Shown in pieces: positions 9,456 through 17,808 of a stretch of DNA of 64,000 nucleotides (position 1 is its first letter; every line of letters begins with the position of its first letter). The notes below the pieces were generated by a model. It saw only the letters and a list, made by a program, of their open reading frames with translations. It was not told the origin of the DNA and ran no database searches. A program made the translations under genes and the position numbers. This stretch comes from Cupriavidus necator (GTDB lineage: Bacteria; Pseudomonadota; Gammaproteobacteria; Burkholderiales; Burkholderiaceae): contig NZ_SROX01000004.1 of the NCBI RefSeq assembly GCF_013141915.1, positions 310,001-374,000 on the forward strand, written 5' to 3'.

Positions 9456-9524
9456 GGAGGTCTCCTTTTTTCCAGGTCGTTGTGTGCCGATGGAGACCAG
9501 TGTAGGTTTGGCATCATTGACTGT

Positions 9525-9538
9525 CATATGCTTATATG
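9525..9538. promoter_or_regulatory. Inverted repeat in OCD/LysR divergent promoter region
   Basis: CATAT at 9525-9529 and ATATG at 9534-9538 form a perfect inverted repeat around GCTT. It sits between the divergent OCD and LysR start codons, where a LysR activation site would be expected. Assignment is by position and symmetry only. Confidence 0.4.
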
Positions 9539-9548
9539 TCCGCCAGCC

Positions 9549-9563
9549 TTAACATCAGGTTAA
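9549..9563. promoter_or_regulatory. Candidate LysR operator (T-N11-A) before the LysR gene
   Basis: TTAAC-ATCAG-GTTAA is a perfect palindrome with a 5-nt centre and contains the LysR-type T-N11-A pattern (TAACATCAGGTTA, 9550-9562). It ends 4 nt before the LysR start codon, so binding would be expected to repress the regulator's own gene. Confidence 0.5.
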
Positions 9564-9567
9564 TGCC

Positions 9568-10455
9568 ATGAAACTGAACCTGCGCCAGATCGAAGTGTTC
9601 CGCGCGGTGATGCTGACCGGCTCGATCAGCGGTGCGTCAAAGCTGCTCTATGTGTCGCAGCCGGCAATCAGCCGGCTGATGTCGCACACCGAGCAACGCC
9701 TTGGCCTCGAGCTGTTCCGGCGCACCAAGGGAAGGCTTTACCCCACGCCCGAAGCACGGCGCCTGCTGGCGGAAGTGAATGTGGTGTACGAGGGCATCGA
9801 GCGCGTCAACGAGATCGCGGAAGACCTGGCGGCCAACCGTACCGGCAGCCTGCGCATCACTTGCAGTCCCAACCTGGGGCAGACCGTGCTGCCGCGCGCA
9901 ATTGCCAGTTTTCGCGCGGCCCATCCCGCGGTGCGCGTGGTGGTGCGCACGCAGATCCCCGGCAACATGTTGCGAGCGCTGCTGTCGGGCCAGGTCGACC
10001 TGGCGGTGTCGAACATGCCGCTGACGCACCCGAACCTGGAGGCACGGTTGCTGGTAAAAAACGAGATCGTCGCGCTGGTGCCGGTGGAGCATCGGCTCGC
10101 CGCGCGCAAGTGGGTGCGCCCCGCCGATCTGATCGGCGAGGATTTGATCGGCTATGGGCCCGACGTGCCATTCGCGCTGCTGGTGCACGAGATGTTCGGC
10201 AACGATGGCGACCAGCCCGATATGCGGGTGCAGGTCGAGCAGGCCCATGTGGCGCGCGCGCTGGCGCAGGCCGGCGCCGGGATCGCGCTGGTCGATGCGA
10301 TGACGGTATTCGGCGCGAACTGGCCCAATATCGTGGCCGTGCCGATACGCACCAAGGTCAATGCCTCGGTGCAGATCTTCCATGTGCAGACCGAGCCGCT
10401 GTCGCGGCTGTCGCTCGAGTTCGCCGATACCCTGACGGCGATGATGAGGCGGTAG
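9568..10455 (+). CDS. LysR-family transcriptional regulator
   Basis: A 295-residue LysR regulator. The N-terminal winged helix-turn-helix is clear: LRQIEVFRAVMLTGSISGAS, then LYVSQPAISRLMSHTEQRLG and LFRRTKGRLYPTPEA within residues 1-65. The effector domain follows from about residue 90 with RITCSPNLGQTVLPRAI. The gene diverges from the OCD/PhnD-like/Bug operon with a 112-bp shared upstream region holding two palindromes, the usual arrangement for a LysR protein controlling its neighbour. The ligand is unknown; an amino-acid-like substrate of the OCD enzyme would be a reasonable guess. Confidence 0.92.
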   Translation: MKLNLRQIEVFRAVMLTGSISGASKLLYVSQPAISRLMSHTEQRLGLELFRRTKGRLYPTPEARRLLAEVNVVYEGIERVNEIAEDLAANRTGSLRITCSPNLGQTVLPRAIASFRAAHPAVRVVVRTQIPGNMLRALLSGQVDLAVSNMPLTHPNLEARLLVKNEIVALVPVEHRLAARKWVRPADLIGEDLIGYGPDVPFALLVHEMFGNDGDQPDMRVQVEQAHVARALAQAGAGIALVDAMTVFGANWPNIVAVPIRTKVNASVQIFHVQTEPLSRLSLEFADTLTAMMRR

Positions 10456-10479
10456 CGGCGCGCGGGCCGCGCCGCACTG

Positions 10480-10749
10480 TCAGGCGGTGGCGGCCTTGTC
10501 GAGCCAGCGGCCCAGCTGATCGGTCACCGCGGTACTCGAGAACGAGCAGCTGTCCTGCGCGAACACCGCCGACATCTCGAGCCGGCGCAGCAGTTCTTCC
10601 ATCGCCTGGCCATAGACCGGCGGCAACGTCAGCGCGCGGCCGGCATCGCGCCATTCGCGCACGAGGTCCTGCACGGGCTTTGCGCCGGCAAGGTGCTGGT
10701 CCAGCGCCGCGCGCATCCGTGCCAGCGCTTGGGTATTGGCTGCGCTCAT
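10480..10749 (-). CDS. 89-residue protein of the lut-type operon, function unknown
   Basis: Small mostly helical protein starting MSAANTQALARMRAALDQHL and ending RWLDKAATA. It is translationally coupled to the upstream LutB-like gene: its ATG overlaps the LutB stop by 4 bp (ATGA). LutABC operons normally carry LutC (a LUD-domain protein of about 220 residues) at this place, but this protein is less than half that size and shows none of the LUD motifs. I do not recognise a family. Coupling suggests it works with the LutA/LutB complex, perhaps as an accessory subunit; that is inference. Confidence 0.75.
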   Translation of the reverse strand: MSAANTQALARMRAALDQHLAGAKPVQDLVREWRDAGRALTLPPVYGQAMEELLRRLEMSAVFAQDSCSFSSTAVTDQLGRWLDKAATA

Positions 10750-12158
10750 GAACGCGCCCTCCTTTCCTTGTAGAGTTCGCGGAAGGTCCGGCCCGACGGC
10801 GCCGGCATGTCGCGCGTTTCGGTCCAGCCCTTGCCCGCCATCGGCAGGCTGGCAATCAGCTTGTTGCTGCCGCCCATGCGCCCGAGCAGCCAGGCGCCGA
10901 TGCGCGTGGCAAAGGCATACAGTTCCGGGCGTTTGGCGACGTAGCCCCACGCCTGCAGCGCAAAGCGCTCCTGCCACGGCCGCAGCCCGCGCTCCATCTG
11001 CTTCTCGCGCAGCTTGCGCAGCAGGTCCGACAACGGGATCGATGCCGGGCACACGCGATTGCACTCGCCGCACATGGTCGCTGCCTGCGGCAAGTCCACC
11101 GCATTGGCCAGGCCGACGTAGCTGGGCGTCAGCACGCTGCCCATCGGGCCCGGATAGACCCAGCCGTACGCATGGCCGCCGATCTTCTGGTAGACCGGGC
11201 AGTGGTTCATGCAGGCGCCGCAGCGGATGCAGCGCAGCATCTCCTGGAAGTCGCCGCCGATCAGCCCGGTGCGCCCGCCGTCGACCAGCACGAAGTACAT
11301 GTGTTCGGGGCCGTCGCGCTCGCCTTCGGCACGCGGCCCAGTCAGCAGCGAAAAGTAGTTCGAGATCGCCTGGCCGGTGGCCGAGCGCGGCAGCAGGCGC
11401 ATCACCGTGGCCAGGTCTTCCAGCGTCGGCAGCACCTTCTCGATGCCGGTCACGGCCACGTGCACGCGCGGCATCACCGTGCACATGCCTTCATTGCCCT
11501 CGTTGGTCACCACCGCCACCGAACCGGTCTCGGCAATGATGAAGTTGCCGCCGGTGACGCCCATGTCGGCGCTGAGGAATTCGGGGCGCAGCACTTCGCG
11601 CGCCTCGCGCGTCATCTCGGGGATCTCGGTCAGCCGCGGCTTGTGGTGGACCCTGGCGAACAGGTCGGCGATCTCGTCCTTGTCCTTGTGCACCACCGGC
11701 GCAATGATGTGCGACGGCGGCTCCGAGTCGTTGATCTGCAGGATGTACTCGCCCAGGTCGGTCTCGATGCTCTGCACGCCCATCTCGCCCAGCACCTGGT
11801 TCAGGCGCATTTCCTCGGTCACCATCGACTTGCTCTTGATGACCTTCTTGACGTCGTGCTTCTGCGCGATCTCGGCGACCAGCCGCGCGGCGTCGGCGGT
11901 GGTCTCGGCAAACAGCACGGTGGCGCCGCGCCGGGTCGCGTTCTCTTCAAACGTGGCAAGCCAGACGTCGAGGTTTTCCAGCGCACGGTTGCGGCGCTCT
12001 TTCAGGGCCTCGCGCGTGGCGTCGAAATCGATATCGCGGATCGCGTCGGCGCGCGCCGTGACGAACTTGGTCGAGAGCTTTTTCAGGTTCTGCTGCAGGC
12101 GCTGGTCGGCCAGCTTCTGCCCGGCGCGCGCCTTGAATTCCATGCTGTGAACTTGCAT
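10746..12158 (-). CDS. lutB: LutB/YkgF-like iron-sulfur protein, lactate-type oxidation
   Basis: A 470-residue iron-sulfur subunit of the LutABC type, which oxidises L-lactate or a related 2-hydroxy acid in the cytoplasm. The N-terminal two thirds form a LUD domain with TGGNFIIAETGSVAVVTNEG near residues 195-215. The C-terminal third has two ferredoxin-type clusters, CIRCGACMNHCP and CGECNRVCP. The start at 12158 (MQVHSMEFKARAG) is preferred over an upstream frame extension that would overlap lutA; an internal ATG at 12143 is also possible. It follows lutA by 28 bp and overlaps the small downstream gene by 4 bp. The native substrate is not proven by sequence. Confidence 0.9.
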   Translation of the reverse strand: MQVHSMEFKARAGQKLADQRLQQNLKKLSTKFVTARADAIRDIDFDATREALKERRNRALENLDVWLATFEENATRRGATVLFAETTADAARLVAEIAQKHDVKKVIKSKSMVTEEMRLNQVLGEMGVQSIETDLGEYILQINDSEPPSHIIAPVVHKDKDEIADLFARVHHKPRLTEIPEMTREAREVLRPEFLSADMGVTGGNFIIAETGSVAVVTNEGNEGMCTVMPRVHVAVTGIEKVLPTLEDLATVMRLLPRSATGQAISNYFSLLTGPRAEGERDGPEHMYFVLVDGGRTGLIGGDFQEMLRCIRCGACMNHCPVYQKIGGHAYGWVYPGPMGSVLTPSYVGLANAVDLPQAATMCGECNRVCPASIPLSDLLRKLREKQMERGLRPWQERFALQAWGYVAKRPELYAFATRIGAWLLGRMGGSNKLIASLPMAGKGWTETRDMPAPSGRTFRELYKERRARS

Positions 12159-12186
12159 CGTGGCGATTTCCTGGGTGTCTTCGAGT

Positions 12187-12912
12187 TCAGGCGTCGCCTG
12201 CAAGAACCTGCGCGATATGCAGCACGCGCGTGCGGCTGTCGCCGGTGCGGCGCAGGCGGCCTTCGATATTGAGCATGCAGCCCAGGTCGCCGAGCACCAC
12301 GGCATCGGCGCCGCTGGCGTGGATGTTGGCGCATTTCTCATCGACGATGGCCGTGGAGATATCGCCGTACTTGACCGAGAAGGTGCCGCCGAAACCGCAG
12401 CACGCCTCGCAATCCTTCATCTCTGTCAGCTGCACGCCGGGCAGTCGCGACAGCAGCGCGCGCGGCTGCTGCTTGACACCGAGCTCGCGCAGGCCGGAAC
12501 AGGAATCGTGGTAGGTGACATGGCCCGAGAACGTCGACGGGAGCGTCTCGATCCGGGCCACGTTGGCCAGGAAGTCCGTCAGTTCGAACACCCGTTCGCG
12601 CAGGCGTTCGTAGCGGCCGTTCAGTTCCGGATCGTCGCGCAGCAGGTCGGCGTAGTGGTGCCGGATCATGCCGCCGCAACTGCCCGACGGCACCACGATG
12701 TAGTCGAACATCTCGAACTCGCGCAGGAATTTTTCCGCCAGGTCGCGCGACACCGCGCGTTCGCCCGAGTTGTAGGCGGGCTGGCCGCAGCAGGTCTGCG
12801 CCTCGGGCACCATGACTTCGTAGCCCGCGGCTTCGAGCAGCTTGAGCACCGAAAAACCGATCTCCGGACGCATCAGGTCCACCAGGCAAGTGTGGAACAG
12901 ACCGACTCGCAT
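12187..12912 (-). CDS. lutA: LutA/YkgE-like cysteine-rich (CCG) subunit
   Basis: A 241-residue protein with two CCG (cysteine-rich) domains, as in LutA, GlpC and heterodisulfide reductase subunit B. The first contains FHTCLVD and QTCCGQPAYNSG, then VVPSGSCGGMIRHHY; the second contains TYHDSCSGLRELGV and DCEACCGFGGTFSVKY, ending with LGDLGCMLNIEG. These cysteines bind an unusual iron-sulfur cluster for electron transfer. It is the first gene of the operon lutA-lutB-small gene, preceded by GGGAGAAG 7 nt before its ATG. A divergent IclR gene lies 238 bp away and is the obvious candidate regulator. Confidence 0.92.
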   Translation of the reverse strand: MRVGLFHTCLVDLMRPEIGFSVLKLLEAAGYEVMVPEAQTCCGQPAYNSGERAVSRDLAEKFLREFEMFDYIVVPSGSCGGMIRHHYADLLRDDPELNGRYERLRERVFELTDFLANVARIETLPSTFSGHVTYHDSCSGLRELGVKQQPRALLSRLPGVQLTEMKDCEACCGFGGTFSVKYGDISTAIVDEKCANIHASGADAVVLGDLGCMLNIEGRLRRTGDSRTRVLHIAQVLAGDA

Positions 12913-13071
12913 TGTTGACTTCTCCCAGACCCTGAAAACCCCGCAATTATGCGCGCTTGGCGCCGCGGGTGGCGCACAAAGCGTTCGTCGGCGCGGTTAT
13001 TGGGGTGCCATGCACGGCACTCGGGGCAATGACATCACCGTCGGTTTCTTACCGTAATGTCATTTCACCTA

Positions 13072-13099
13072 TTGAAATTTTCACGATGCGAGATAGAAT
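13072..13099 (+). promoter_or_regulatory. Candidate sigma-70 promoter of the IclR gene
   Basis: TTGAAA at 13072-13077 and TAGAAT at 13094-13099 with a 16-bp spacer, giving a leader of roughly 45 nt before the IclR ATG. The 238-bp lutA/iclR divergent region is noticeably more AT-rich here. Confidence 0.5.
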
Positions 13100-13150
13100 C
13101 AGGCAGACGCTTAAAAATGCCGCAAGGCAACATTTCTACTTTTCTCAACC

Positions 13151-13936
13151 ATGTCCGACGCAGACAAGTCACCCGGCAAGACGTCCATCCAGGTCATCGA
13201 GCGCATGATGACCCTGCTGGACGCCCTTGCGCAGCATGCCGACCCGGTCAGCCTGAAAGAGCTGTCCCTGGCCACCGGCCTGCATCCTTCCACCGCGCAC
13301 CGCATCCTCAACGACATGGTCGCCTGCCGCTTTGTCGACCGCTCCGACCCCGGCAGCTACCGGCTCGGCATGCGGCTGCTGGAGCTGGGCAACCTGGTCA
13401 AGGCGCGCCTGTCGGTGCGCGACGCGGCCCTGGCGCCGATGCGCGCGCTGCACCGCGTCACCGGCCAGACCGTCAACCTGTCGGTACGCCAGGGCGACGA
13501 GATCGTCTATATCGAGCGGGCATACAGCGAGCGCTCGGGCATGCAGGTGGTGCGCGCCATCGGCGGCCGCGCCCCGCTGCACCTGACCTCGGTGGGCAAG
13601 CTGTTCCTGGCGGCCGACGAGTCGGCGCGCGTGCGCAACTACGCCACCCGCACCGGCCTGGCCGGCCACACCCGCACCTCGATCACCGACCTGGCCAAGC
13701 TGGAACGCGAACTCAACTGGGTCCGCACCAATGGCTATGCCCGCGACAACGAAGAACTGGAACTGGGCGTGCGCTGCATCGCAGCCGGTATCTATGATGA
13801 CTCGCGCCGGCTGGTGGCGGGCTTGTCGCTGTCGGCGCCGGCAGACCGACTGCAGGACAGCTGGCTGCAGAACCTGAAGGACACGGCCCTGCAAATCTCG
13901 CGCGGCATGGGCTACATGACCGAAGCCGCGGCCTGA
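13151..13936 (+). CDS. IclR-family transcriptional regulator
   Basis: A 261-residue IclR regulator. The N-terminal winged helix includes IQVIERMMTLLDALA and VSLKELSLATGLHPSTAHRI with the recognition helix near residues 45-60; the C-terminal effector domain has GQTVNLSVRQGDEIVYIERA and HLTSVGKLFLA, followed by the AGLSLSAP segment. The ATG at 13151 begins the conserved protein. It is divergent from the lutA operon and likely controls it in response to a small organic acid. A long hairpin at 13958-13994 lies downstream of its stop. Confidence 0.92.
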   Translation: MSDADKSPGKTSIQVIERMMTLLDALAQHADPVSLKELSLATGLHPSTAHRILNDMVACRFVDRSDPGSYRLGMRLLELGNLVKARLSVRDAALAPMRALHRVTGQTVNLSVRQGDEIVYIERAYSERSGMQVVRAIGGRAPLHLTSVGKLFLAADESARVRNYATRTGLAGHTRTSITDLAKLERELNWVRTNGYARDNEELELGVRCIAAGIYDDSRRLVAGLSLSAPADRLQDSWLQNLKDTALQISRGMGYMTEAAA

Positions 13937-13957
13937 AGCCCCCGGGCGCTTTACCGC

Positions 13958-13994
13958 CAACGCGCGGACTGCTTTGCCGGCAGCCCGCGCGTTG
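13958..13994 (+). terminator. Hairpin after the IclR gene, weak terminator
   Basis: CAACGCGCGG at 13958-13967 pairs with CCGCGCGTTG at 13985-13994, with a further CTGC/GCAG pairing inside. It lacks a clean T tract, so it is a weak or factor-dependent terminator. Confidence 0.45.
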
Positions 13995-14018
13995 TTGCTT
14001 TGGGCCTTGCGGTTTCCT

Positions 14019-14067
14019 AAAACAAGGGTTTACCCCTTGTTTTCAGATAACCAGCAAACCTTATAAT
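14019..14067 (+). promoter_or_regulatory. GntR gene promoter with overlapping palindrome
   Basis: A perfect -10 hexamer TATAAT is at 14062-14067, only 8 nt before the ATG at 14076, so transcription should begin at or next to the start codon (leaderless or nearly so). A weak -35 TTGTTT at 14037-14042 lies inside a perfect 10-bp inverted repeat, AAAACAAGGG at 14019-14028 and CCCTTGTTTT at 14034-14043. That position suits an autoregulatory operator, though the repeat could also act as a terminator for IclR transcripts. Confidence 0.6.
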
Positions 14068-14075
14068 CGGTGCCC

Positions 14076-14825
14076 ATGCGAACCCGCACCGTCACCCTTA
14101 CCGAGCAGGTCACGCGACAGCTGCGTGCCGATATTGAAGGCGGCGCCTACCCCGTAGGCAGCCGCCTGCCGACCGGCCGGCAATTGGCCGAGCAATACGG
14201 CGTGAGTGCCGCGGTGATCCGCGAAGTTACCGAGCACCTGCGTTCGCAGGGCTTTGTCGAATCGCGCCAGGGGGTGGGCTGCACAGTGCGCTCGCGCACC
14301 GGCGCATCCGGCTTCCAGTTGCCGCGCGAGCCCGAGCTCGGCGCCGACGGACTGGCCGACCTGTACGACCTGCGCATCGACCTGGAAGGCGCTGCCGCGG
14401 CGCTGGCCGCGGTACGCCGCACCGATGACGACCTGGCCGCGCTGACGGCTCTGCTGCAGCGCCTGCAGACGCGTCTCTACGACCCGCAGCCAGCCGCCGA
14501 TCTCGACGCGGCCTTCCATATCGGCATCGCCGCCGCCACGCACAATCCGTATTACCGCCAGCTGCTGCAATACCTGAACCTGCAGCTGCACCAGGCCGTG
14601 GCGACCGCGCGTGCCAATACGCTGCGCCAGCCCGGGCTGGCCGAGACGGTGCATGCGGAGCACGAGGCGATCGTCGCCGCCATTCGCCGCGGCGATGCCG
14701 GCGCGGCGCGTGCGGCGGCGGTGGCGCACCTGCAAAACGCCGCGCGCCGCCTCGGGCTTTCGCTACGCGCGCGCGCCGACGCAGCAACGGCGGCGAGCAC
14801 TGCCAGCCCGGCCTCCCTTTCCTGA
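14076..14825 (+). CDS. GntR-family (FadR/FCD subgroup) transcriptional regulator
   Basis: A 249-residue regulator with an N-terminal GntR winged helix (VTRQLRADIEGGAYPVGSRL, LAEQYGVSAAVIREVTEHL, FVESRQGVGCTVR) and an all-helical FCD ligand domain from about residue 95 (DLYDLRIDLEGAAAALAAVR, FHIGIAAATHNPYY, HAEHEAIVAAIRRGD), including the histidines that bind metal in this family. The ATG at 14076 is preferred to an upstream in-frame GTG at 14070 because the -10 element sits so close. The stop is 15 bp before the FAD-linked oxidase gene, so the two form an operon in which the regulator probably senses the oxidase substrate. Confidence 0.9.
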   Translation: MRTRTVTLTEQVTRQLRADIEGGAYPVGSRLPTGRQLAEQYGVSAAVIREVTEHLRSQGFVESRQGVGCTVRSRTGASGFQLPREPELGADGLADLYDLRIDLEGAAAALAAVRRTDDDLAALTALLQRLQTRLYDPQPAADLDAAFHIGIAAATHNPYYRQLLQYLNLQLHQAVATARANTLRQPGLAETVHAEHEAIVAAIRRGDAGAARAAAVAHLQNAARRLGLSLRARADAATAASTASPASLS

Positions 14826-14840
14826 GACGACACCACCATC

Positions 14841-16253
14841 ATGCCCAACGGATCCTTTGCCCAGCGGCTCACCGAAGCCCTCGGCCCCGACACCGCGCTG
14901 ACCCACCCCGACGACATCGCGCCATGGCTGTCCGACTGGCGCGGCATCTACCGCGGCCAGGCCCAGGCGGTACTGCGGCCCCGTACCGTCGACGAGGTGG
15001 CGCGCGCGCTCGCGCTGTGCCAGCAGGCCGCGGTGCCGGTGGTGCCGCGCGGCGGCAATACCGGGCTGTGCGGTGGCGCCACGCCCGACGCGCGCGCGCA
15101 AAACGTGGTGCTGAGCCTGGACCGCATGAACGCGGTGCGCTCGCTCGACACCATCGCCAATACCATGGTGGCCGAGGCGGGCTGCATCCTGGGCAACCTG
15201 CGCCGCGCCGCGCAGGACGCCAACCGCCTGCTGCCGCTGTCGCTGGCCGCCGAGGATTCGTGCCAGATCGGCGGCAACCTGGCCACCAATGCCGGCGGCG
15301 TCAACGTCGTGCGCTACGGCATGACGCGCGAACTGGTGCTGGGGGTCGAGGCCGTGCTGCCCAACGGCGAGGTCTTCCACGGGCTGCGCACGCTGCGCAA
15401 GGACAATACCGGCTATGACCTGAAGCAGCTGCTGATCGGCTCGGAAGGCACACTTGGCGTGATCACCGCGGCGGCGCTGCGGCTGTTCCCGCGCACCGAT
15501 ACACGCAGCGTGGTGCTGGCGGCAGTGGCCTCGCCCGCGCAGTCGCTGGCGCTCTATGAACTGTTGTTCGAGCAATGCGGCGCACGCCTGCAGGCCTTCG
15601 AATTCTTTACCGGCGATTGCCTGGACCTGGTGCTCACGCATGCGGAGGGCGTGCAGGAACCGTTCGCGCAACGCTACCCCGCCTACGTGCTGGTGGAACT
15701 GGCCGACACCACCGACGAAGCGGCCCTGAACGCGCTGCTCGAACGCGTCATTGGCGCGGCGCTGGAGCGCGAACTATGCCTCGATGCGGCCGTATCGGCC
15801 TCGCTGGCGCAACTGCAGGCGCTGTGGAAGCTGCGTGAGGAAATCTCGGAGGCGCAGCGTGCGGATGGGCCGCACCTCAAGCACGACGTGTCGCTGCCGA
15901 TCGAACAGATCCCGGCCTTCATGGATTCAATGGCGGCACGGCTGCGTGCGCTCGATGCCGCGATCCGCCCCTTTGTGTTCGGTCACTTTGGCGACGGCAA
16001 CCTGCACTACAACCTGTCGCGTCCGGCTGGCGCGCCCAAGGACTGGGCCGCCACGCAGGGCGATGCCGTGACCGATGCGGTGCTGGACGAGGTGATGCGC
16101 TACGGCGGCAGCATCAGCGCCGAGCACGGCATCGGCCAGCTCAAGCGCCATGCATTCCTGGCGGTGAAAGACCCGCTGGAACTGCGGCTGATGCACGAGA
16201 TCAAGGCGGTGTTCGATCCCGCCGGGATCATGAATCCCGGCAAGCTGCTCTGA
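14841..16253 (+). CDS. FAD-linked 2-hydroxyacid dehydrogenase (GlcD / D2HGDH type)
   Basis: A 470-residue flavoprotein of the PCMH-type FAD family that includes D-2-hydroxyglutarate dehydrogenase, D-lactate dehydrogenase and GlcD. The FAD domain shows VVPRGGNTGLCGGATPD, SCQIGGNLATNAGGVNVVRYG and LIGSEGTLGVITAAALRLFP. The C-terminal FAD-oxidase domain has KHDVSLPIEQIPAF and the metal-site region FGHFGDGNLHYN, ending SAEHGIGQLKR and MNPGKLL. It likely oxidises a D-2-hydroxy acid and passes electrons to an unknown acceptor. The substrate cannot be fixed by eye. It is co-transcribed with the GntR regulator and ends at a terminator. Confidence 0.9.
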   Translation: MPNGSFAQRLTEALGPDTALTHPDDIAPWLSDWRGIYRGQAQAVLRPRTVDEVARALALCQQAAVPVVPRGGNTGLCGGATPDARAQNVVLSLDRMNAVRSLDTIANTMVAEAGCILGNLRRAAQDANRLLPLSLAAEDSCQIGGNLATNAGGVNVVRYGMTRELVLGVEAVLPNGEVFHGLRTLRKDNTGYDLKQLLIGSEGTLGVITAAALRLFPRTDTRSVVLAAVASPAQSLALYELLFEQCGARLQAFEFFTGDCLDLVLTHAEGVQEPFAQRYPAYVLVELADTTDEAALNALLERVIGAALERELCLDAAVSASLAQLQALWKLREEISEAQRADGPHLKHDVSLPIEQIPAFMDSMAARLRALDAAIRPFVFGHFGDGNLHYNLSRPAGAPKDWAATQGDAVTDAVLDEVMRYGGSISAEHGIGQLKRHAFLAVKDPLELRLMHEIKAVFDPAGIMNPGKLL

Positions 16254-16272
16254 CGGCGGCGGCCACCAAAGC

Positions 16273-16301
16273 AAAACGCGCCGCAGGACGGCGCGTTTTT
16301 T
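16273..16301 (+). terminator. Bidirectional terminator between the oxidase and the endopeptidase gene
   Basis: AAAACGCGCCG at 16273-16283, loop CAGGA, CGGCGCG at 16289-16295 followed by six T. The A run on the left makes it usable by the convergent minus-strand gene too. Confidence 0.85.
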
Positions 16302-16319
16302 CCGGTCAGGTGTTGTCCG

Positions 16320-17534
16320 TCAGATGCCGCGCGATTGCTGCGAGGCCAGTACCGCGTGGGCACTGCCCGGCCCCTGCGTCAGGTTCGGCGAGGACGGGAA
16401 GCCGCGCTGCGGCGCCGCTGGCGAGGGCGAATGCTCGAGCCATTCCTTGACCCGGTTGGCATCGGCAAAGCGCGACAGCTTGCCGGCCGAATCCAGGAAC
16501 ACCATCACCACGTTGCGTCCTTGCACGCGGGCCTGCATCACCAGGCACTGGCCAGCCTCGGAGATAAAGCCGGTCTTCTGCAGGCCGATTTCCCAGTTGC
16601 CGCCGCGCACCAGGCGGTTGGTGCTGACGTAGTGCTGGGTGCGGCCCAGCACATTGACTTCATGCTCGGTCTGGGTCGAGTACTCGCGGATGGTCGGGTT
16701 GCGGTACGCGGCGTTGACCATGCGCACCAGGTCGGTCGCGCTCGACACATTGCTGCTCGACAGGCCGCTGGAATCGACGAAATGGCTGTCGTTCATGCCG
16801 AGCTCGCGCGCCTTGCGATTCATGGCCTGGACAAAGGCAGGCAGGCCGCCCGGGTAGTTGCGGCCCAGCGCCGACGCCGCGCGGTTCTCGGACGACATCA
16901 GCGCCAGCAGCAGCAGTTCCTGGCGCGTCAGCTGCGTGCCGAAGCGCAGGCGCGAGCTGCTGTGCTTTTCGGTATCGCGGTCTTCCTCGGAAATGGTCAG
17001 CACCTCATCCATCGGCAGGCGCGAGTCCATCACCACCAGCGCGGTCATCAGCTTGGTGATCGATGCAATCGGCAGCACGGCGCTGGCATTCTTCTGGAAC
17101 AGCACCTCGTTGGAGTTCTGGTCCATCACCAGGGCCACGCTGGAACGCAAAGCCAGCGCGTCGTCGGTGTCGCGCAGGCCCATGGCTTCGCCCAGCGAAG
17201 GCTTCGACGGCGTAAACGCCGCCCGCACCGGTGCCGCGCGTTGCGCCACCACGACGTGGCGCTTGCCCTTCCTCAACACCACCACCTTGCGCGCGGATCG
17301 CTCGTCGCTGTCGGCGACCTTGGCGTTGCGCGCGCTTTTGGCAACCGGCTTGGCAGCGCTCTTTTTCTCGGCTTTGGCCGGCTTCTTGGTTGTTTTTTGT
17401 GTGGAGGCGGCTTTGGTGGCCGCTTCGGCCACGGGCACCGCGACCATCGACACCGACACCAGCACCGCGGCGGCGACGGCGGACAAGGGTGTGGAGCCGA
17501 AGAATCTGGAGAAATTGGAATCAGACCGGAACAT
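16320..17534 (-). CDS. pbpG: D-alanyl-D-alanine endopeptidase, PBP7 type (S11 family)
   Basis: Periplasmic peptidoglycan endopeptidase/carboxypeptidase of the S11 family, similar to E. coli PBP7. The 404-residue protein has a signal peptide with core AVAAAVLVSVSMVAV and cleavage near residue 38 (AEA), then an Ala/Lys-rich basic linker to about residue 95. Catalytic motifs are visible: SITK (SxxK) near 157-160, SSEN (SxN) near 210, and KTG near 318. The start at 17534 is chosen because an upstream in-frame ATG at 17630 would add an extra hydrophobic stretch before the signal peptide. It stands alone, convergent with the oxidase gene. Confidence 0.9.
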   Translation of the reverse strand: MFRSDSNFSRFFGSTPLSAVAAAVLVSVSMVAVPVAEAATKAASTQKTTKKPAKAEKKSAAKPVAKSARNAKVADSDERSARKVVVLRKGKRHVVVAQRAAPVRAAFTPSKPSLGEAMGLRDTDDALALRSSVALVMDQNSNEVLFQKNASAVLPIASITKLMTALVVMDSRLPMDEVLTISEEDRDTEKHSSSRLRFGTQLTRQELLLLALMSSENRAASALGRNYPGGLPAFVQAMNRKARELGMNDSHFVDSSGLSSSNVSSATDLVRMVNAAYRNPTIREYSTQTEHEVNVLGRTQHYVSTNRLVRGGNWEIGLQKTGFISEAGQCLVMQARVQGRNVVMVFLDSAGKLSRFADANRVKEWLEHSPSPAAPQRGFPSSPNLTQGPGSAHAVLASQQSRGI

Positions 17535-17808
17535 GATTCGTTCAGCGCATAGGAATGGCGCTAGTGTAGGAAATAAAGAAATTGTTAGCAAGATTAAAGA
17601 CTTACAGACGCTCCTTAAAGTTCGATTCACATATGTTTCCGCAATGCGAAAAAAGTACGCGATGCGTCACTGTGCGACCTCGAACTTCCGTGCGCTTGAC
17701 CCAAGCGCCGTCCGGCTCACCCTTGCTACCCCTTGGTAGCGACAAAGCCAATACGCACAGGCGTCTGTTTATATCGGCGTCCATCGTTACATGTTGAAAC
17801 AAATTTCA

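Noticed and set aside
13958..13994. Hairpin after the IclR gene considered as a riboswitch
   Set aside because: It is a simple GC-rich inverted repeat between genes with no conserved loop motif known to me.
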